This document shows, piece by piece, positions 54,841-60,076 of a DNA stretch of 60,076 bases. The translations under genes were made by a program, and so were the position numbers. The number at the start of each line of letters is the position of its first letter. Positions within the stretch are counted from its first letter, which is position 1. The stretch is from Flavobacterium sp. GTDB taxonomy: Bacteria; Bacteroidota; Bacteroidia; Flavobacteriales; Flavobacteriaceae. Location of the stretch: contig NZ_PNNA01000076.1 of NCBI RefSeq assembly GCF_013823965.1, positions 1 to 60,076 of the forward strand, given 5' to 3'. The notes below the pieces were generated by a model. It was not told where the DNA came from, did no database searches, and saw only the letters and a program-made list of their open reading frames with translations.

Positions 54841-55527
54841 ATGAAAAAAGCATTACTGGTTGCAGCGGTCTTATTTATGACGATTTCCTATGCACAAGAA
54901 CAAAAACAAATTCCATCGATTAATGTTTCCGGGGAAGGAAAAGTAAAAGTGGCTCCCGATCAAGCCTCAATTTCAATTTCCATTGAAACCAAAGGAACCA
55001 GGGCTGACGATGTAAAGCGGGAGAATGACAAGAAAATGGATGCCGTATTAAAATTTGTCAAGAAGTCGAATATTGCAAAAGAAGATTACCAAACGCAGCG
55101 CGTTTCCTTGAATCCCAATTATGATTACGAGAAAAAGAAACACAATTATGTTGCCACCCAGACGGTTCAAATCTTGTTGAGGGATTTGTCCAGATATGAC
55201 GTTTTGATGGAAGGTTTGGTCGACGAAGGGATTAACCGAATAGACAATGTCGAGTTCAAATCTTCGAAAATGAAGGAATTGCAATCCGATACACGAAAAT
55301 TAGCAGTAAAAGACGCAAAAGCAAAAGCCGAAGATTTTGTCTCGGTTCTGGGGCAAAAAGTGGGCAAAGCCATTTTGATTTCCGATAATACACAAACTTA
55401 TGTTCCGCAACCTAGAATGTATGCCATGAAAGCGGCTTTTGACGCTGAATCAGCTCCTAGAGAAACATTGGCCATTGGAGAAATAGAAATTACGGCAAAT
55501 GTAAGCGTAAATTTCGTTTTGGAATAA
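54841..55527 (+). CDS. SIMPL domain (DUF541) exported protein
   Basis: 228 residues from the ATG at 54841, which begins a signal peptide (MKKALLVAAVLFMTISYAQ); the in-frame TTG at 54790 abuts the previous stop and lacks support. The domain begins 'IPSINVSGEGKVKVAPDQAS' and repeats beta strands typical of SIMPL ('DDVKRENDKKMDAVLKFVKK'). Members are periplasmic or outer-membrane associated; function unclear. It is 51 bp after the rhomboid gene and ends before a terminator. Confidence 0.9.
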   Translation: MKKALLVAAVLFMTISYAQEQKQIPSINVSGEGKVKVAPDQASISISIETKGTRADDVKRENDKKMDAVLKFVKKSNIAKEDYQTQRVSLNPNYDYEKKKHNYVATQTVQILLRDLSRYDVLMEGLVDEGINRIDNVEFKSSKMKELQSDTRKLAVKDAKAKAEDFVSVLGQKVGKAILISDNTQTYVPQPRMYAMKAAFDAESAPRETLAIGEIEITANVSVNFVLE

Positions 55528-55550
55528 AAAAACGGAAACGGTGTTAAAAT

Positions 55551-55584
55551 AAAAAAGTCCTGAAAATTTCAGGACTTTTTTTTT
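55551..55584 (+). terminator. Terminator after the SIMPL gene
   Basis: AAAAAGTCCTGAAA and TTTCAGGACTTTTT form a 14-bp stem with almost no loop, followed by more T. Confidence 0.85.
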
Positions 55585-55694
55585 GTGGCAACAAAGTTTC
55601 CAACCAGCTGAAATAAAAAATCCAATAGGTTTTTAATCTTGAGATAAAGTCTGTCTTAAAATTTTTATATGTTTTATGGGATCGAGGTGATTTA

Positions 55695-56804
55695 TCATTT
55701 CTTTTCTTGTTTTACTCTCAATACTTCTAACAACTTAAAATTTAGATACAATTTTTCTTTTCCCACTTGTTCGCTTTTCAAGAAACCGTTATTTTCCAAT
55801 TCCTTTAAATAATTACCTACCGTTTTTAGATTGCCTAATCCTGCATTTTCTAATTGGTTTCTTTTTGTATAGGGTAATCGGAATAGCTCTTCCATAAGGT
55901 CTTTTGAATATATTTTTGGTAACTTTTGTTGTATTTCGGTTCCCATTTTATTCATCAGTTTTTCAATCTCGGCTATTTGGCTTCTTCCTTTTAGGGCAGT
56001 TTGTTCTACCATATCCAGCATATACATAATCCAATCTTCCCAATTTCCTTCTTCTGTTACTTTTCTAAGAGTGGTGTAGTATTTGTCTTTGTGTTGAATG
56101 ATATAATTACTTAAATATAGTGCTGGTAAATCAAGTAAGCCCGTCATTTTGAGGTATAATAATAGAATAATTCTTCCTGTACGACCATTTCCATCAAAGA
56201 ATGGGTGGATTGCTTCAAACTGGTAATGAATAATTGCCATTTTTACTAAGGGGTCAATATCATCTTCTGCATGAATAAAATCTTCTAGGTTTTTTAGCTT
56301 TTCTCTAATTACATTTTCTCCTTCTGGTGGTGTATAGACTGCAGCATTTGTTGCTGGGTTTTTTAATTGTGTTCCAGGTGCATTTCTAATACTGGATTGA
56401 TTTTCTTTTATGATTTGCATTATTGCAATAAATAGATTTGTCGCTAGGATAGGTCGGTTTTCTATTTGTTCTACACCGAACCACAAGGCATCTTTGTAAT
56501 GCATTACTTCTTTTGTAGCAGGATTATCATTTTTTTTCTCCGCAATTGATGCTTTGAACAGTTCATCTTGTGTTGTGATAATATTTTCAATGGCAGAACT
56601 AGCTTGCGCTTCCTGTAAATTGATTGTGTCTATAAATAATATTGGATTGGGTAAATTTGTAATTGCTCCTTTTAGCTCTGATAAAGCTCTACTGGCTGCA
56701 ATAGTTTTTTTGAGTATTATAGTATTTTCTATTTCCGCTTGTGGAGGTAATAGCGGCAAATCATTGTACGGAATTTCCGGATTATGTTTTATTTTCTTAC
56801 TCAT
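55695..56804 (-). CDS. Fic family protein (class II, probable AMP-transferase)
   Basis: 369 residues from the ATG at 56804 (MSKKIKHNPEIPYND); the frame opens 24 bases earlier with another ATG. The Fic core is 'HPFFDGNGRTGRIILL' (HPFx(D/E)GNGRxxR). The N-terminal 'QASSAIENIITT' fits the inhibitory (S/T)xxxE(G/N) helix, so the enzyme is autoinhibited in cis. A C-terminal winged helix ('GNLKTVGNYLKELENNGFLK') is present. It would transfer AMP to a target protein, unknown here. It marks the beginning of the accessory end of the window. Confidence 0.93.
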   Translation of the reverse strand: MSKKIKHNPEIPYNDLPLLPPQAEIENTIILKKTIAASRALSELKGAITNLPNPILFIDTINLQEAQASSAIENIITTQDELFKASIAEKKNDNPATKEVMHYKDALWFGVEQIENRPILATNLFIAIMQIIKENQSSIRNAPGTQLKNPATNAAVYTPPEGENVIREKLKNLEDFIHAEDDIDPLVKMAIIHYQFEAIHPFFDGNGRTGRIILLLYLKMTGLLDLPALYLSNYIIQHKDKYYTTLRKVTEEGNWEDWIMYMLDMVEQTALKGRSQIAEIEKLMNKMGTEIQQKLPKIYSKDLMEELFRLPYTKRNQLENAGLGNLKTVGNYLKELENNGFLKSEQVGKEKLYLNFKLLEVLRVKQEKK

Positions 56805-56976
56805 TTTATAATTTTTAAACGAAGGCATTTATTACCTCTAATTAATGTTCAAGTGTAAATATAGTTAAAATTTACTCTCGTTTGTTTTTTGAGGGTAAAT
56901 TTCGCCCTTGTTTAATTTTAAATTGCAAAAGGAATAGTTACATCTTGAAAATTAATTGGTATATTTTATCATTACT

Positions 56977-57230
56977 TTATTCGTCTATTGTTTCTAGAAT
57001 TTCAATACCATCTTTAGCAAGGCTATCATAAAATAATTTTGTCAATTCAGAAGTTAAAAAATCATCATTCAATAGTTTTACAAATAAGTCTTTAGCTGTT
57101 TTCGTGTGTAAATTAATCAAACTTCCATCAGTATTATATTTGATTTTACCTTTTAGAGCAGGATGATTTTTAGTAAAATCAATAATTTGACTGTTAGGAA
57201 TATTTTTTTACTAATTTGGCAATAATATCA
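56977..57230 (-). pseudogene. Decayed 3' end of a possible KwaB-like (DUF4868) gene
   Basis: On the minus strand the frame reads 'NSQIIDFTKNHPALKGKIKY', 'NTDGSLINLHTKTAKDLFVK', 'LLNDDFLTSELTKLFYDSLA' and 'KDGIEILETIDE', then stop. Upstream it continues as 'DIIAKLVKKY' only after removal of one base near 57207, and beyond that stops appear. The 'LLNDDFLTSELT..(Y)..KD' ending resembles the C-terminus of DUF4868 proteins, the family of KwaB of the Kiwa anti-phage system. The identification is from memory and tentative. No kwaA partner is present. Confidence 0.45.
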
Positions 57231-57347
57231 AGTTGTTAGTTTATTAATTTTTGAAAATATTCTTAATTATATCAAAAAGTGATTTTTTTATTTTTTGCAG
57301 CTATTTTAAGGTTATCTTCTGTCATTTTAACTTCCTCTTTTTCGGAT

Positions 57348-57525
57348 GCTGTGCGAAGTCTCCCGACTTCGTACCCATTCCTATGTGCAGTTCCAACTTT
57401 GTCAAACCTGCTCTCGTTGGGTACTCATTGGAACAGGTGCGAAGTCAGGAGACATTCGCACAGCCCGCACGACAAATTTATTCCTAAAAAGAACTCTTCG
57501 AAGAGCTGGTGAGACTTCGCACAGC
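57348..57525. repeat. Large inverted repeat 'GCTGTGCGAAGTCTCC', three arms
   Basis: The arm GCTGTGCGAAGTCTCCCGAC (57348) pairs with its inverted copy ending at 57464 (GTCAGGAGACATTCGCACAGC with small changes). A third partial arm, GAGACTTCGCACAGC, lies at 57511-57525. The structure could fold into a long stem of about 25 bp. It fits a non-autonomous mobile repeat; no transposase is near. Short frames across it are artefacts. Confidence 0.75.
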
Positions 57526-57642
57526 GTATCCGACTTTGCAAGGATGTTTTCGCTTTAAGGAACACTTCGGAGAGCGGGGTTGTCCTGAAGTCGAAAAAAT
57601 TTCAGAGATTTGAGTTACTTCGCTTTCTATGAAATCTCTCGT

Positions 57643-57780
57643 TTAATCTTTTGGTTTATGTATGTGTGGTTTTAAATCTGGATGTTTGGGTTGGTTTGGG
57701 GGAGTAACTCGTCTTCTCTCATCGGGTGTTCCATCCGGTTTGTTTGGTTTTGGTCCTGGTTTGATCGCTTTAATTTCCAT
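57643..57780 (-). CDS. 45-residue proline- and lysine-rich protein
   Basis: An ATG at 57780 opens a 45-codon frame beginning 'MEIKAIKPGPKPNKPDGTPD' and ending 'HIHKPKD'. About one residue in four is Pro, and charged residues are many, which differs sharply from the random Phe/Cys-rich translation of the other strand and speaks for coding. No homologue recognised and no membrane segment. It lies about 260 bp downstream of the 81-residue minus-strand gene. The 57781-58038 gap shows nothing. Confidence 0.5.
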   Translation of the reverse strand: MEIKAIKPGPKPNKPDGTPDERRRVTPPNQPKHPDLKPHIHKPKD

Positions 57781-58038
57781 TGTATTATGTGTTTTTGTTG
57801 CTGTTTTTATGGAATGATTGTACTTTTATTTACTTTATTTAGAGGTAGTTTATTCCCTCTGTTCGAAGTTGCTTGTTTGTAAAACAGTTTTTTTTGTGGA
57901 TTTTTCACTAATTATCTGGTTATTAATTTCCAAAGTTTATTAATGAAATTAAGTCCTATTTTTTTCATGTTCAATTTTTTATTTATGTTGCAATAATCAA
58001 TTAATCTGAATTATCTAACTAACCTAGATTTTTCCTTT

Positions 58039-58284
58039 TTAATTCAACGAATTCATTAGTACCCATTTTTCAATTTCTATGGTTTCGTAAATGTCATCAC
58101 TGATGCCTTGTAAAGCTAGTACTGGTCTATCCAATTCTGGATGAATTTCTTTGTATCGTATTGATTGAGAAACTAAATTGTCTAATTTCTTTTTTACTTT
58201 AGCCAATTCGTGGCGAACTTCGCCTAATGTATTCAGTATTTCTTCTCTATCCATTCTATTTATTATATTGCTGTTATTAGTCAT
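58039..58284 (-). CDS. Small helical protein of unknown function
   Basis: 81 residues, with a second possible start at Met 11 (MDREEILNTL). The centre 'GEVRHELAKVKKKLDNLVSQ' has heptad spacing of a coiled coil. No domain recognised. Codon use fits a gene. It is isolated between repeats and the 45-residue gene, so it may be part of the accessory segment. Confidence 0.6.
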   Translation of the reverse strand: MTNNSNIINRMDREEILNTLGEVRHELAKVKKKLDNLVSQSIRYKEIHPELDRPVLALQGISDDIYETIEIEKWVLMNSLN

Positions 58285-58746
58285 TTATTTTTTGGTTCTA
58301 TAAAGTGATGTATTCCGATTCTAGTTTTACTGTAGCATTTATTTTTATAATCTTGTTGCAAGTTCGAAATAGTTTTTTGAAGTATTTTACGGTTTTTTGG
58401 ACTTTTTTTTACGGTTTTTTTGATGGGACATCTAAAAAAAAATGCTTTGTAGTACAGATTGAGGTAATCTGGGTAATTTCTGTTTCATAGTAAATAATGC
58501 AAATGTTGTACTTGTTTTACTTATAGCAATAGAGAGAATAAAAACCAAAAACCACTCCGTAATGAAGTGGTTTCTATATATTAACCGCGTTGCAAACGCT
58601 ACGATTTGTCTTCTAATTTAAGTAGGTACTCGTCGCAGACGAGCACCAGAGTTGTGGATAAACGAGCGCCAGTGGGGGGGAATTTTATTACATATCCGAG
58701 CCATCTGGGTTTACTAAAATATATTTCTGAGGATGAGTAATCCCAT

Positions 58747-58780
58747 AACAAAAAACCGAGCAATTGCTCGGTTTTTTGTT
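58747..58780. terminator. Perfect 34-bp palindrome with T/A ends
   Basis: AACAAAAAACCGAGC and GCTCGGTTTTTTGTT are exact reverse complements around AATT. It would work as a terminator in either direction although no gene ends immediately next to it. Confidence 0.7.
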
Positions 58781-58925
58781 ATCTTGACTTACTTTGCCTA
58801 CTCAACTTTGTGGGCACGGTTTGCAAAACCGCGCTATCCTTCAAGACATTATTTTGTCATTTCCGAGCCATCGGGTTTGTAGTTTAATTTGCTTGCTCTC
58901 GATTGTGGGCACAGATTGCAAATCT

Positions 58926-59015
58926 GTGCTATCCGTTACTAAGAATATTTATTCATATCCGCGCGGTCGGGTGCTATCCGTTACTAAGAATATTTATTCA
59001 TATCCGCGCGGTCGG
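58926..59015. repeat. 45-bp tandem duplication
   Basis: The 45 bases 58926-58970 (GTGCTATCCGTTACTAAGAA onward) are repeated exactly at 58971-59015. A third near-copy is at 59121-59166. It is a fresh duplication inside the REP-like cluster. Confidence 0.9.
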
Positions 59016-59204
59016 GGTTGTATTTTGTTGACATAGCATAGTTTAAAAAACAATACTACAACTTTTTGTGGTTGTAGTTTAATTTGTTTGCTCTCGATTG
59101 TGGGCACAGATTGCAAATCTGCGCTATCCGTTACTAAGAATATTTATTCATATCCGCGCGGTCGGGAGTTTTTTCAAATTCACTGTAACAACCACAATAT
59201 CAAT

Positions 59205-59720
59205 CTATTTACATAAGGGATATACAATTTTATAGTAAGATTTTTTGTTTTTATTTTCAGGATATGCAAATGAACCATACGAATTATGCTTTTGATAAAA
59301 ATAATTACTATTAATCAGTCCTAGAAGAAAAGACACAGAACTGCTGCTTAATTCATAAACCTCTAAACCCTGAACCTCTAATTGTGATTTTACAAATTCA
59401 CATCCTCCATTATCGGGATAAGCATATTTCTGGTAATCTTTTTGAGGTAAATCTCTATACAAATCATTTCCTAGAAGAAACACATCTGGGCGACTGAAAA
59501 AATCAATTTTATTGTTATACTCTTTTAATATAGACTTCGACACAATGAATTGACCGCCAAACTTTAAAGAATGAATCCTGACTGGATCCTTTATCTTTAT
59601 TGTATCAACTAAATAAAAGTAGCTGTAATTACTTTCTCCTTTATAGTTAATATCATAAGTACTTCTTGAACAAGAAATTATTAAAAAGAAGATAATAATG
59701 TAAATAATGATTGATTTCAT
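59205..59720 (-). CDS. Small lipoprotein of unknown function
   Basis: 171 residues. The signal segment 'IIIYIIIFFLIISCSRS' ends with a lipobox Cys (about 17). The remainder has no recognised domain; 'FVKSQLEVQGLEVYELSSSS' and Tyr-rich stretches are visible. It begins 2 bp after the stop of an upstream frame that looks like the C-terminal tail of a larger protein, so the pair may be a toxin tail and its immunity protein, an inference only. Confidence 0.75.
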   Translation of the reverse strand: MKSIIIYIIIFFLIISCSRSTYDINYKGESNYSYFYLVDTIKIKDPVRIHSLKFGGQFIVSKSILKEYNNKIDFFSRPDVFLLGNDLYRDLPQKDYQKYAYPDNGGCEFVKSQLEVQGLEVYELSSSSVSFLLGLINSNYFYQKHNSYGSFAYPENKNKKSYYKIVYPLCK

Positions 59721-59722
59721 AG

Positions 59723-59967
59723 CTATTGTACCTTTCCCTTTCTCAATTCATCCTGAGTTGATGATGTGTTATTTGTAACAGTGCCCTTACCTGCATTTGT
59801 AGTATTACCATTTTCATTCGTCTCAGAATTAGTCTTTCCTCTTAACGGATATTTAACCATATCTGAAACATCACTTTTATTTGCTGAACTGGATCGCTTG
59901 GAATCAGAAGACGCAGCAGTCATCAGCCCTTTATCCCCCGCTACCGCACGAATCCTTTCGTGTGGTT
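59723..59967 (-). pseudogene. C-terminal tail of a larger protein, cut by an IS element
   Basis: The minus frame is open from a stop at about 59966 and reads 'ERIRAVAGDKGLMTAASSDS', then a Ser/Asn/Thr-rich low-complexity tail ending in 'RKGKVQ'. No convincing start codon: the first ATG (59923) lies within continuous coding-like sequence. The upstream part appears lost where the IS21-like repeats begin near 59968. A Rhs or polymorphic-toxin tail is possible, not shown. Confidence 0.5.
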
Positions 59968-60076
59968 AGTGCAAATTCCAGTGATATTGACCACCCAATT
60001 CCAATTTAAAGTGACCACCTGATTCCAATTCAAAATGACCACCTAATTCCGGAGCAAAATGACCACCTCCATTTTT
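59968..60076. mobile_element. Terminal repeats of an IS21-like insertion sequence
   Basis: TGACCACC occurs at 59988, 60012, 60036 and 60060, a strict 24-bp period, each unit carrying ATTCC(A/G) next to it. Multiple direct repeats of this kind at the ends are a hallmark of IS21-family elements, and 'GTGGTCA...GGAAT' on the minus strand matches Bacteroidota IS21 ends as I recall them. The transposase and helper genes must lie to the right of the window. The element boundary on the left is near 59968-59975. Confidence 0.7.

Larger units (their letters stand above)
58587..59166. repeat. Cluster of REP-like hairpins with a shared GCA loop
   Basis: Five hairpins share the loop GCA with different arms: GCGTT/AACGC (58587), CTCGTC/GACGAG (58629), GCACGGTTT/AAACCGCGC (58814), GCACAGATT/AATCTGTGC (58909) and GCACAGATT/AATCTGCGC (59104). 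Stem bases change in pairs while the loop stays. Several are followed by 'CAT(A/T)TCCG(A/C)GC' and 'TCGGG' motifs about 30-50 bp on. They resemble REP elements spread by RAYT transposases, but no RAYT gene is here. No protein gene is visible in 58285-59204. Confidence 0.75.

Noticed and set aside
57682..57882. 66-residue plus frame
   Set aside because: Rich in Phe/Cys/Trp, opposite the more plausible 45-residue minus-strand frame.
58794..59036. 80-residue plus frame
   Set aside because: It is the translation of REP-like repeats, including the 45-bp duplication.
59766..59969. 67-residue plus frame
   Set aside because: Antisense to the truncated protein tail and without a start context.

Overview
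The window reads as a chromosomal segment of a Bacteroidota bacterium, most likely a Flavobacterium or close relative. The grounds are the AT-rich sequence, TAnnTTTG-type -7 promoter elements (the Bacteroidota primary-sigma signature), almost no Shine-Dalgarno sites, many exported proteins ending their signal peptide in FAQ or SAQ, short lipoproteins, Bacteroidota-type HU relatives, a menaquinone pathway and a quinol-only cytochrome bd. No rRNA, tRNA or CRISPR was recognised. All family names come from reading the translations; no database search was run.

Layout. (1) 1-9.3 kb: three consecutive plus-strand genes for very large repetitive surface proteins (the first cut by the window edge). 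They use phage-tail-fibre-like sequence motifs, a YadA-head-like repeat, and an IgGFc-binding plus fibrinogen-like architecture. (2) 9.7-20 kb: core genes: an HU-like protein, glutathione peroxidase, tRNA-dihydrouridine synthase, an AraC regulator with a flavodoxin-fold oxidoreductase, an acetyltransferase, menD, cydAB and an M28 peptidase. (3) 20-26 kb: a CvfB-like S1 protein, then an accessory island with a RhuM-family protein, an HNH nuclease, a second HU-like gene and an 800-bp non-coding stretch. That stretch holds a possible small structured RNA, a second copy of its motif, and a 22-bp-periodic array of palindromes. (4) 26-32 kb: menB, menA, a metallo-hydrolase, a TPR protein, a small lipocalin-like protein, menC and an LD-carboxypeptidase. 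With menD this is a menaquinone cluster split by about 10 kb; menE and menF are not in the window. (5) 33-46 kb, mostly minus strand: an AI-2E-type permease, a 1770-residue multi-PAS hybrid histidine kinase preceded by a broken PAS gene, and a tight run acpH-ggt-alkD-clc-M23 peptidase with an NTF2-like gene. (6) 46.5-55.5 kb: glmM, a lipoprotein metalloprotease, a MORN-like protein, an amino-acid decarboxylase, a SufS-like aminotransferase, a lipid A-type acyltransferase, a rhomboid protease and a SIMPL protein.

(7) 55.6-60.1 kb is an accessory end: a Fic protein, the decayed 3' end of a possible KwaB-like (Kiwa defence) gene, large inverted repeats, two small unknown genes, a cluster of REP-like hairpins that all share a GCA loop, a lipoprotein gene next to the C-terminal tail of a truncated larger protein, and the periodic terminal repeats of an IS21-like insertion sequence that runs off the right edge.

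Functionally, MenD, MenC, MenB and MenA make the menaquinone that CydAB oxidises. GlmM, Ggt, M23, LD-carboxypeptidase and the acyltransferase belong to envelope metabolism. The least explained parts are the RNA/palindrome stretch at 23.7-24.1 kb and the repeat-rich right end.
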